Shown here one piece after another: positions 1 through 5,448 of a DNA stretch of 5,638 nucleotides (positions within the stretch are counted from its first letter, which is position 1; the number at the start of each line of letters is the position of its first letter). This stretch comes from Turicibacter sp. Lineage in GTDB: Bacteria; Bacillota; Bacilli; MOL361; Turicibacteraceae. The DNA is taken from contig JAUMTV010000168.1 of assembly GCA_030531025.1 (NCBI GenBank), positions 1 through 5,638 of the forward strand, read 5' to 3'. The notes under the pieces were generated by a model that ran no database searches, had not been told where the DNA came from, and saw only the letters and a program-made list of their open reading frames with translations. The position numbers and the translations under genes are program-made.

Positions 1-419
1 TAATTGAAGCTTTAATCGCCTTAGTCATCACAGGCATGATTTATTTGCTCTTTGCACCGACCTTTATAAAATTATATGATTACATTAAACTCAACCAAGC
101 GATTTCTATGCTACAATCAGATTTACATTATGTGCGAGAAAACAATATGCTCCCACTTCAAGGTAGTACATTATCTCTTCGGATATATCATAAGCAAAAT
201 TATTATCTCATTTTACAAAACGGCTCAAAAACAAAACTAAAACGCGAGTTGCCTCAAAGTGTTAGTATTCCAGCAAACGTGAACATGACAGATATTACCT
301 TTAACAATTTAGGGCATGTCGCTAGTGGAAAAACCTTTATCATTCAAAGTGAATATTTTAAAAAGAACTTGGTCTTTTCCATCGGAACAGGAGGAATTGA
401 TATTCGTGATGCTAACTAA
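1..419 (+). CDS. comGD: Competence pseudopilin ComGD, 5' end outside window
   Basis: Minor type IV pilin-like protein of the competence pseudopilus, which carries DNA across the Gram-positive wall to ComEA/ComEC. The reading frame is already open at base 3 and reads IEALIALVITG before the first ATG at 36. This is the inside of a prepilin helix (class-III signal, GFTLIE type, with the +5 Glu visible), so the ATG at 36 is internal and the true start lies left of the window. The visible 138 residues are the hydrophobic N-terminal helix, a polar globular part, and a C-terminal segment with FNNLGH (about 41 residues before the end) followed by SIGTGGIDI. That segment resembles the FNEKGH...LGSGRV end of Bacillus subtilis ComGD. 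The prepilin would be cleaved and methylated by ComC. It overlaps comGE by 11 nt, as expected in a coupled comG operon. comGA, comGB and comGC should lie just upstream. Confidence 0.87.
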   Translation, partial: IEALIALVITGMIYLLFAPTFIKLYDYIKLNQAISMLQSDLHYVRENNMLPLQGSTLSLRIYHKQNYYLILQNGSKTKLKRELPQSVSIPANVNMTDITFNNLGHVASGKTFIIQSEYFKKNLVFSIGTGGIDIRDAN

Positions 420-717
420 TCAAAAAGGCTATATTTTAACCGAGTGTTTAGTGGGAGTCATTCTTCTAACCACTATTGGAATAAGTTTAGTTCAAACCCT
501 GCCAAAACTGTTAACATTTGAGCAACAACTTTACTTTGAACAAAGCATTTATAATAAACTCTACGAATTAAAGGATCAATCACTCTTTTATGGTAAAAGC
601 TTTGAGTTCCCACTCACCTTTCATCAACCAGTAAGCTATGAAGTCGTTGCTAAAGATCACAAGTTATGCGCCATCTACAAGCGAGGTGATGGATCTGTTC
701 AAACCATCTGTCTTTAA
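409..717 (+). CDS. comGE: Competence pseudopilin ComGE
   Basis: Minor pseudopilin of the DNA-uptake pilus, 102 aa from the ATG at 409. Residues 1-7 (MLTNQKG) form a short basic leader. Cleavage is expected after Gly7, giving YILTE with the conserved +5 Glu at residue 12, followed by a membrane helix to about residue 30. The rest is a small soluble domain. Cys87 and Cys101 near the C terminus resemble the Cys pair at the end of B. subtilis ComGE. The frame is open back to 316, but that would add 31 residues ahead of the pilin leader, which is implausible. An AGGAGG at 389-394 lies 14 nt before the ATG and 11 nt before an in-frame GTG at 406, so GTG406 is a fair alternative start. The gene overlaps the comGD stop by 11 nt and comGF by 29 nt, so translation is probably coupled. 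Confidence 0.8.
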   Translation: MLTNQKGYILTECLVGVILLTTIGISLVQTLPKLLTFEQQLYFEQSIYNKLYELKDQSLFYGKSFEFPLTFHQPVSYEVVAKDHKLCAIYKRGDGSVQTICL

Positions 718-1171
718 GCTTTCAAGTCATGGTTTTCTTCTCGTCGAACATCTTGTTGCCCTTTCTATTACTTCTATACTTGTCGTCGTCCTCACCCAAT
801 TTATATCCATTATTGATGACTTTCAAACCGACTTAGATCAAGCCACTTCTCAAGAAATAAGTGCCCTTAGTACTCAACTACAAAAAGAAGCTAAACAGGC
901 CCTATATTTTTCAACCAATGGCTCAAAATTTCAAATTCATATAGCTAATGAAACTGTCCCTTCTTACTATATCTCTAATCATCGCCTCATGAGACAAGTG
1001 GATGGAAAAGGTGGCGAAGTCGCCCTATATCATTGCGAAAACCTCCAGGTAACATTGCATCACGATCAATCTGCCACCCTGAGACTTACCACCTCTGCAA
1101 ATGATACTTATGAGATTTATCTTTCCTCTAGCTTATTTCCTTTAGAATGGGAGGAATTAGATGAACAATGA
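689..1171 (+). CDS. comGF: Competence pseudopilin ComGF
   Basis: Minor pseudopilin ComGF, 160 aa from ATG 689. The leader ends in SSHG15, followed by FLLVE with the +5 Glu at residue 20 and a membrane helix to about residue 42. The mature domain carries RLMRQVDGKGG (residues about 99-109), which matches the RKRVDGKG segment of B. subtilis ComGF and is the main reason for the name. The start is uncertain. The frame is open to an ATG at 638, which has no ribosome binding site and would add 17 residues. ATG 689 lies inside the perfect anti-16S match GAGGTGAT (683-690). An in-frame CTG at 695 has the same four-base spacing from that motif as the ATGs of aroK, ldh and the hydrolase here, so it may be the real start. 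It overlaps comGE by 29 nt and comGG by 11 nt. Confidence 0.82.
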   Translation: MDLFKPSVFKLSSHGFLLVEHLVALSITSILVVVLTQFISIIDDFQTDLDQATSQEISALSTQLQKEAKQALYFSTNGSKFQIHIANETVPSYYISNHRLMRQVDGKGGEVALYHCENLQVTLHHDQSATLRLTTSANDTYEIYLSSSLFPLEWEELDEQ

Positions 1172-1538
1172 AAAAGGAATCATCATGCCACTCACCTTAG
1201 TCATTAGTTTAATTATCGCCACCCTCCTACTTCATTTCGCTCATCGTCTTGAAAACCAAGTGAGAACTTATGAACTCCAACGCTATCATTTAATCCTGAC
1301 ACTGCTTGAAAAAGAATGTTTGTCATTTATTACAACTGAACTCACAGACCCTAACTTTACTTCTAGTTCAGATATGTCTACTAAAACCATTGTTTTACAT
1401 AATGGTACAACAGCTACTATTACTTACAAAAATGGCTATCAAAATCTTGATGTTACCTATAAATTTCTTTATAATGAATATCTAGGACAAGGAACTATTG
1501 AATATAATAAAAAAAATCAAACATATCTTTTAAAGTAG
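1161..1538 (+). CDS. comGG: Competence pseudopilin-like protein ComGG
   Basis: Last protein of the comG set, 125 aa. The short leader MNNEKG6 is followed by IIMPLTLVISLIIATLLL, a membrane helix with a proline at +4. As in B. subtilis ComGG (GFIYPAVLF) there is no Glu at +5, which marks this as the atypical minor pseudopilin rather than a canonical pilin. The rest (residues about 30-125) is a small, Thr/Asn/Tyr-rich soluble domain with no motif I recognise. GGGAGG at 1149-1154 lies 6 nt before the ATG, and the ATG sits inside the end of comGF (11-nt overlap), so the start is well supported. Identification rests on position after ComGF, size and the G-x-I-x-P N-terminus. ComGG proteins diverge quickly. 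Confidence 0.78.
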   Translation: MNNEKGIIMPLTLVISLIIATLLLHFAHRLENQVRTYELQRYHLILTLLEKECLSFITTELTDPNFTSSSDMSTKTIVLHNGTTATITYKNGYQNLDVTYKFLYNEYLGQGTIEYNKKNQTYLLK

Positions 1539-1549
1539 AGGTGATAACC

Positions 1550-2047
1550 ATGAAACCAATCGTCTTAATCGGGATGATGGGAAGTGGTAAAACAACCGTT
1601 GGAAAAACATTAGCAACTGAGTTAAATTTACCTTGGGTTGATACAGATATTTATATTGAAGAAATAAACAATCAGACGATTTCATCCATTTTTGAAGAAC
1701 AAGGAGAAAGTTACTTTCGTGACTGCGAAACAAAAGCTTTACAAAAACTCATTCACCAACATGGCGTCATCTCGACTGGCGGTGGAATCATTGTCCGTCA
1801 AGAAAATCGCAAACTTCTTCAAAAAGAAACCTTCGTTATTTATTTAAAAACTAAAATTCCCACTTTAATTCAGCGACTTGATACAACCAATCGTCCCTTA
1901 TTAAAGAATGAAAACATTAAACAAAAATTAACGTCTTTATTTGAAGCACGTGCTGCCTTTTACGAAGAATGCGCCCATCTAACGATTCAAACCGATCAAC
2001 TAACAATCCATGAAGTCGTCAACCAAATTAAACAAAAAATAAAGTAA
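1550..2047 (+). CDS. aroK: Shikimate kinase
   Basis: Cytosolic enzyme that phosphorylates shikimate at the 3-hydroxyl with ATP, the fifth step of the chorismate pathway to aromatic amino acids and folate. The protein is 165 aa, normal for the family. Visible motifs are the Walker A loop GMMGSGKTT (8-16), D31-T-D33 (Mg2+/shikimate), FR57 (shikimate-binding Arg), GGG at 77-79, the lid R115-P-L-L, and R134 in the EARAAFY helix. All key residues are present, so it should be active. The start is ATG 1550. A GTG at 1541 in the same frame is part of the ribosome binding site GAGGTGAT (1538-1545) and is not a start. Only 11 nt separate it from comGG with no terminator between, so it is probably transcribed with the competence operon. 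It may also have its own promoter, which I could not find. The stop lies inside the terminator stem. Confidence 0.96.
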   Translation: MKPIVLIGMMGSGKTTVGKTLATELNLPWVDTDIYIEEINNQTISSIFEEQGESYFRDCETKALQKLIHQHGVISTGGGIIVRQENRKLLQKETFVIYLKTKIPTLIQRLDTTNRPLLKNENIKQKLTSLFEARAAFYEECAHLTIQTDQLTIHEVVNQIKQKIK

Positions 2048-2086
2048 AATAAAAAGAAGGATAAACTCCTTCTTTTTATTTTACTT
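2042..2086. terminator. Bidirectional Rho-independent terminator between aroK and the convergent hydrolase gene
   Basis: A perfect 20-bp inverted repeat: arms 2042-2061 and 2067-2086 around the 5-nt loop TAAAC. The stem is GAAGGA/TCCTTC at the loop and A-rich/T-rich at its base, so each strand ends in a T-rich arm (CTTCTTTTTATTTTACTT on the plus strand). It can end aroK transcription to the right and hydrolase transcription to the left. The aroK stop codon (2045-2047) lies inside the left arm. Confidence 0.9.
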
Positions 2087-2095
2087 ATCAAACAA

Positions 2096-2722
2096 TTAGA
2101 CTAAAAATGGGTTATGTTTTGATTCCTCCCCAATCGTTGTACACTCTCCGTGTCCTGGATAAACTAACGTATGACCAGGTAAAGATAACAGTTTTCCTCG
2201 GATGCCTTTGATTAGCTGATCATGATTTCCATAAATAAAATCCGTACGACCAATCGAATGTTTAAATAACGTATCCCCTGTAAACACGATATCCTCTGAC
2301 TCAAAATAATAGCATATGCTTCCTGTCGTATGGCCTGGAACATGGAAAGCTTTGACTTTTGTTTCTAAACATTCAATGACTTCCTGATCTGAGATAAAGC
2401 GATATTCAAAGTCTTTATTTAAGACTAAACGTTCATAAATCATCGGCGATAAGTTAACGTCTGGATTTTCAAAGTATTCTTTTTCTTTCTTATGGGCATA
2501 AATAGGCACTTGATATTTTGCAACTAACTCATTAACCGCCCCAATATGATCAAAATGGCCATGAGTTAATAAAACAGCTTCTAATTCTAATTTTTTTGTT
2601 CCTAAATACTGAATAATTTGATTAGCATTTGCTGCTGGGTCTACAACGACGGCTTTCTTTTCATTGGAAATGATATAGCAAGCGGTTTGGACAGAACCTA
2701 ATACTAACGGATAGACTTTCAT
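2096..2722 (-). CDS. Metallo-beta-lactamase-fold hydrolase, YqgX / glyoxalase II-like
   Basis: Cytosolic metal-dependent hydrolase of the MBL superfamily, 208 aa, the length of the short glyoxalase-II-like group (B. subtilis YqgX). The N-terminus MKVYPLVLGSVQTACYI fits that group. Metal ligands are all present: THGHFDH (H54, H56, D58, H59), H131 in PGHTTGS, D150 in TGDTLF, and H191 in PGHG. SIGRTD after the GDTLF motif and a C-terminal HNPFLV are also typical. Likely a thioester hydrolase, perhaps acting on methylglyoxal adducts of a low-molecular-weight thiol. The substrate is inference, and the C-terminal glutathione-binding domain of true GloB is absent. The start is ATG 2722, preceded by GAGGTGAT (2734-2727). 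The upstream GTG at 2740 and ATG at 2728 give an awkward or no spacing. It follows glcK on the same strand, with a hairpin between. Confidence 0.88.
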   Translation of the reverse strand: MKVYPLVLGSVQTACYIISNEKKAVVVDPAANANQIIQYLGTKKLELEAVLLTHGHFDHIGAVNELVAKYQVPIYAHKKEKEYFENPDVNLSPMIYERLVLNKDFEYRFISDQEVIECLETKVKAFHVPGHTTGSICYYFESEDIVFTGDTLFKHSIGRTDFIYGNHDQLIKGIRGKLLSLPGHTLVYPGHGECTTIGEESKHNPFLV

Positions 2723-2745
2723 TTTCATCACCTCTAACACGACTT

Positions 2746-2769
2746 AAAGCACCCTAAATAGGGTGCTTT
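2746..2769. terminator. Hairpin between glcK and the hydrolase gene
   Basis: Ten-bp stem AAAGCACCCT (2746-2755) / AGGGTGCTTT (2760-2769) with a 4-nt loop. On the minus strand it follows the glcK stop by about 10 nt, but its tail there is only TTTAAG, a weak U-tract. On the plus strand the tail is CTTTTTATATTT, a better terminator. It may partly end glcK mRNA, or stop antisense transcription arriving from the left. Confidence 0.6.
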
Positions 2770-2797
2770 TTATATTTAATTAAACTGTTTTTGCTAA
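2769..2797 (-). promoter_or_regulatory. Possible promoter for the hydrolase gene at the 3' end of glcK
   Basis: On the minus strand TTAGCA (2797-2792, 4/6 to TTGACA), a 17-nt spacer and TATAAA (2774-2769, 5/6) line up. The spacer spans the glcK stop codon. Initiation near 2762 would start inside the hairpin and so escape it. This is sequence match only, in AT-rich DNA where chance matches are common. Confidence 0.35.
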
Positions 2798-3721
2798 GTA
2801 AGCTGAACCAACAATTCCAGCATCATTTCCTAACTCAGCTAAGACGAATTCTGTTTCGCGAACAGCACTAAATGCAAACTCTTTATAATGTTTAACAATT
2901 GTGTCAATTAAGATGTCTCCTGCTTTAGAAACACCACCACCGATAATAATTTTTTGTGGGTCAGTTGTCGCTGCTAAGTTAGCTGCTGCTAAACCAATAT
3001 AACGTCCTAATTGATTGACCATTTTTAATCCAACAGCATCTCCTGCTTTAGCTGCATCAAAAACGTCTTTTGCTTCAATTTTAGCTAATTCACGTAATGA
3101 AGATGCTTCATCACAAGCGGCTAAATATTTTTCAGTTTCACGAACAATTCCTGTTGCTGAGGCTACTGTTTCTAAGCATCCTTTTTTTCCACAGTTACAT
3201 TGATTTCCATCTTCTAATACAACGGCGATATGCCCGATTTCTCCACCTGCACCATGAACACCAGCTACGACCTTACCATCTACGATAACTCCGCCACCAA
3301 CACCTGTTCCTAAAGTGAACATAATTGCATCGTGTGAACCTGCTGCTGCCCCTAACCATAATTCACCTAATGCAGCAACATTAGCATCGTTTCCAACAGC
3401 AACTGGTACACCAACTAACGCTTCTAACTCTGACTTCACATCACGATTTGTCCACCCTAAGTTAACAGCTACTTTAACAAATCCATTGTTATCAACTGGA
3501 CCGGGAACCCCAACTCCTACTCCTTCAACTTCGTCAATGTTAATCCCTTTTTCTTCACATTTTGCTTGAATTGTTGCAGCAATATCAGAAATGATGTGAT
3601 CTCCATTATCCGATTTATTTGTGACAATTTCCCATGACTCTAAAACTTCACCTTTTGATGAGAATAAACCACATTTAATTGTTGTACCCCCAACATCAAT
3701 TCCAAATACATATTTTTTCAT
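2780..3721 (-). CDS. glcK: ROK-family glucokinase
   Basis: ATP-dependent glucokinase of the ROK family (glucose to glucose-6-phosphate), cytosolic, 313 aa, close to B. subtilis GlcK. The N-terminal phosphate loop is DVGGTTIKCGLF (from D9). GND112ANVAALGE holds the catalytic Asp. GTGVGGGVI (138-146) is the second phosphate loop. The ROK signature GGEIGH runs 159-164, and the zinc site is H164 with C175, C177 and C182 in CNCGKKGCLE. E184 is the expected sugar ligand. IIIGGGVSKAG (258-268) is the C-terminal adenosine motif. A ROK repressor would have an N-terminal helix-turn-helix, which is absent, so this is a kinase. The start ATG has AAGGAGGA at 3738-3731, 9 nt upstream. The gene has its own leader, is separated from ldh by a terminator, and is followed by the MBL hydrolase. 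glcK, yqgX and comG also lie near one another in B. subtilis. Confidence 0.94.
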   Translation of the reverse strand: MKKYVFGIDVGGTTIKCGLFSSKGEVLESWEIVTNKSDNGDHIISDIAATIQAKCEEKGINIDEVEGVGVGVPGPVDNNGFVKVAVNLGWTNRDVKSELEALVGVPVAVGNDANVAALGELWLGAAAGSHDAIMFTLGTGVGGGVIVDGKVVAGVHGAGGEIGHIAVVLEDGNQCNCGKKGCLETVASATGIVRETEKYLAACDEASSLRELAKIEAKDVFDAAKAGDAVGLKMVNQLGRYIGLAAANLAATTDPQKIIIGGGVSKAGDILIDTIVKHYKEFAFSAVRETEFVLAELGNDAGIVGSAYLAKTV

Positions 3722-3820
3722 ATAATATAGTCCTCCTTATAATACTCTATCTAAATCGGTCAAATGAAATTAAATCACTCACTGTACCTCATCTTCTTTA
3801 ATTATTATTTGTTCCTCTTT

Positions 3821-3829
3821 ATTTTATCA
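3821..3829 (-). promoter_or_regulatory. Possible extended -10 promoter of glcK
   Basis: The minus strand reads TGATAAAAT (3829-3821), an extended -10 element (TGnTAAAAT). Initiation near 3814 would give a leader of about 90 nt. No convincing -35 lies 17 nt upstream (only TTTTTA-type sequence). The whole 3722-3905 interval has no gene, and this is the best promoter candidate I see there. Confidence 0.35.
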
Positions 3830-3906
3830 TAATATCTTTCTAATAAAAAGATGTAACCCCTTTAAACTTCGAAAGTTAACCCGTTACACATTCGTCAAAA
3901 GAACAT

Positions 3907-3932
3907 AAAAAGCACTGTGTAATTCACAGTGC
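3907..3932 (-). terminator. Rho-independent terminator of ldh
   Basis: On the minus strand, 18 nt after the ldh stop, GCACTGTG (3932-3925) pairs with CACAGTGC (3919-3912) around a 5-nt loop, giving a perfect 8-bp GC-containing stem. A run of five U (3911-3907) follows directly. This cleanly separates ldh from glcK. Confidence 0.9.
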
Positions 3933-3950
3933 CTTTCTCATAAAAACAAA

Positions 3951-4895
3951 TTATTTAACAGTTGCTAAAGTTTCTTTTAAAACGTTAACAGATTTTGTTA
4001 ATTTTTCGCGTTCAGATCCCGTGATATTTAATTCAAATACTTCACGAACTCCATTACGGTTAATAATTGCAGGTACCCCTACGAATACATCATTTTGACC
4101 ATATTGACCATTTAAGTATACAGATACTGATAAGCTGCTGTTTTCATCGCTTAAGATTGCTTTTACGATACGTGCTAATGCCATACCGATTCCATAATAT
4201 GTTGCGCGTTTACGCTCAATGATATGGTAAGCTGCGTCACGTACATTAACATAGATTTGCTCTAAATCTTCGAATTTATATTGAGGGTTGTCTTTAATGA
4301 TATCTAATAATGGCATTACCCCAACTGTTGTATGAGACCATAATGGGAACTCAGTATCTCCATGTTCCCCAACGATATAACCGTGAACGTTACGTGGATC
4401 AACATTTAAGTATTTTCCGATTTCATAACGTAAACGTGCAGTATCTAATGTAGTTCCTGATCCGATTACACGATGACGTGGTAATCCTGATTCTTGCCAT
4501 GCAACGTAAGTTAATACGTCTACTGGGTTACTTGCAATAACGAAGATTCCATTGAATCCTGATTTCATAACTTCGCGAACGATTCCACGCATGATTTTTG
4601 CATTTTTCTCAACTAAGTCTAAACGAGTTTCCCCTGGAGCTTGAGCAGCACCTGCAGTGATAACTACAACATCTGCAGTTTTACAGTCTTCATATGTTCC
4701 AGCCCAGATATCCATTTTACTTGGTGCGAATGGTAAACCATGAGATAAATCCATTGCTTCCCCTTCAGCTTTATCTTTATTTACGTCGACTAAAACGAAC
4801 TCTTCTAATCCACCTTGATTTAACATTGAGTAAGCGAAACTCATTCCTACGAATCCAGTTCCAACTAAAACAACACGTCTTACACCTGTTTGCAT
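3951..4895 (-). CDS. ldh: L-lactate dehydrogenase, FBP-site type
   Basis: Reduces pyruvate to L-lactate with NADH, regenerating NAD+ in fermentation. Cytosolic, normally a tetramer; 314 aa, usual for bacterial Ldh. The N-terminal Rossmann motif is GTGFVG (G12, G14, G17), with D37 ending beta2 for NAD rather than NADP. The specificity loop AAQAPGETR has Gln85 (lactate type; malate dehydrogenase has Arg) and Arg91. The active site is D151/R154 in LDTARLR and H178 in GEHGDTEF. R156 and H171 (RNVHGY) match the Arg173/His188 pair that binds fructose-1,6-bisphosphate in allosteric bacterial Ldh, so FBP activation is likely. The start is ATG 4895, eight bases after the GAGG of GAGGTGAC (4907-4900). 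The GTG at 4904 is part of that site. Monocistronic, with its own promoter, long leader and terminator. Confidence 0.97.
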   Translation of the reverse strand: MQTGVRRVVLVGTGFVGMSFAYSMLNQGGLEEFVLVDVNKDKAEGEAMDLSHGLPFAPSKMDIWAGTYEDCKTADVVVITAGAAQAPGETRLDLVEKNAKIMRGIVREVMKSGFNGIFVIASNPVDVLTYVAWQESGLPRHRVIGSGTTLDTARLRYEIGKYLNVDPRNVHGYIVGEHGDTEFPLWSHTTVGVMPLLDIIKDNPQYKFEDLEQIYVNVRDAAYHIIERKRATYYGIGMALARIVKAILSDENSSLSVSVYLNGQYGQNDVFVGVPAIINRNGVREVFELNITGSEREKLTKSVNVLKETLATVK

Positions 4896-5009
4896 GATTG
4901 TCACCTCTAATTTATAGATATATGTTTTTTTGACACATTCCGATATTTATAATCTTCATCAACTCCGACAGTTTCAGTATCTATAAAATGGCCATGTGTC
5001 CTTATTTCA
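4896..5009 (-). promoter_or_regulatory. Structured 5' leader of ldh
   Basis: About 113 nt separate the predicted start of transcription (near 5009) from the ldh ATG. Two exact complementary pairs interleave: GACACAT (5000-4994) with ATGTGTC (4938-4932), and TTTATAGATA (4987-4978) with TATCTATAAA (4920-4911). Their order A-B-A'-B' is that of a pseudoknot or of two competing folds. The last arm ends 2 nt before the AGAGGTGA ribosome binding site. A small hairpin (AACT/AGTT, 4973-4961) sits in the middle. I do not recognise it as a known riboswitch class. Confidence 0.4.
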
Positions 5010-5015
5010 TTTTCA

Positions 5016-5044
5016 ATTATATACCATAATAAATTTTTTCACAA
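5016..5044 (-). promoter_or_regulatory. ldh promoter
   Basis: On the minus strand the -35 is TTGTGA (5044-5039), followed by a 17-nt spacer and a perfect -10 TATAAT (5021-5016). T-rich tracts just upstream (5073-5055) could act as an UP-like element. Position and spacing fit ldh, the next gene on this strand. Confidence 0.75.
5027..5044 (-). promoter_or_regulatory. Degenerate Rex-like operator over the ldh -35
   Basis: TTGTGAAAAAATTTATTA (5044-5027) has one exact half-site, TTGTGAA, of the Rex consensus TTGTGAA-N4-TTCACAA and a weak second half (4 of 7). Rex is the NADH-sensing repressor of fermentation genes in Bacillota, and ldh is a common target. The overlap with the -35 fits repression. 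The poor second half keeps confidence modest. Confidence 0.4.
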
Positions 5045-5064
5045 ACAATATGGCTCGAAAAATG

Positions 5065-5096
5065 CAAAAAAAACACTTTCAAAAAAATGAAAGTGC
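5065..5096 (-). terminator. Rho-independent terminator upstream of ldh
   Basis: On the minus strand CACTTTC/GAAAGTG (5095-5089 and 5080-5074) forms a 7-bp stem around an 8-nt T-rich loop, followed by eight U (5073-5066). It ends transcription arriving from the right of the window, where only decayed gene remnants are visible, and its U-tract finishes about 20 nt before the ldh -35. Confidence 0.8.
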
Positions 5097-5150
5097 AATC
5101 ATTGCAGCTTAAGTTATAAAAAATGGATCAAAAATCAAAAATATTCCTTT

Positions 5151-5448
5151 TTATTTACTAAACTGATGCTTATCTCAATAAATTTTATCTTACATCCCAT
5201 CTATACGCTGACTAAAAACATTGCCTGCTGCTTCAAATAAAATTAAATAATCTATTAAGTGATTTTTTGCAAGTTAACCTTTGATATATGTCCCTATTTT
5301 ATACCTATCTCTCCCTACCGTGTTTATAAATAATGGATAAGAGTTCCATGTCATCTCAAAAAACATTTATTTCAATGATTTCAATATTCCATGTTTTAAA
5401 TCATTCTTGAATAAGCTCTCTAATACTTAGTTGATACTTTCCATCCAT
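5151..5448 (-). pseudogene. Decayed small gene, family not recognised
   Basis: The minus strand has a good ribosome binding site, AGGAG (5460-5456), 7 nt before ATG 5448. The frame reads MDGKYQLSIRELIQE, then TGA (5403-5401), then FKTWNIEIIEINVF, TGA (5358-5356), then DDMELLSIIYKH to about 5320. The protein-like reading then moves to the +1 frame: VGRDRYKIGTYIKG, TAA (5276-5274), then a 27-residue stretch containing LILFEAAGNVFSQRI, TAA (5192-5190), TGA (5177-5175), ending at TAA 5153-5151. Without the stops and one frameshift it would be about 99 aa. The intact start signal and the terminator just downstream support a former gene. I do not recognise the product. In AT-rich DNA some of this could be chance. 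Confidence 0.5.

Noticed and set aside
316..408. N-terminal extension of comGE to the ATG at 316
   Set aside because: It would put 31 residues before a standard prepilin leader, overlaps comGD by about 100 nt, and has no ribosome binding site.
1530..1733. Antisense 67-aa frame opposite the start of aroK
   Set aside because: It has no ribosome binding site or recognisable protein features and lies over the conserved Walker A region of aroK; a shadow frame.
3015..3569. Three plus-strand frames of 62-84 aa opposite glcK
   Set aside because: These are low-complexity mirror readings of an Ala/Gly/Val-rich kinase and lack start signals.
3734..3764. TTGACC-16-TATAAG promoter match directly before glcK
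   Set aside because: The -10 would overlap the AAGGAGGA ribosome binding site, so the RNA would start within or after it and lack a usable site.
3875..3890. CcpA cre-like site in TGTAACGGGTTAAC upstream of glcK
   Set aside because: It lacks the central CG and the 3' half of the cre consensus, with too many mismatches.
4694..4897. Plus-strand 67-aa frame opposite the ldh N-terminus
   Set aside because: A shadow of a strongly supported gene, with no ribosome binding site.
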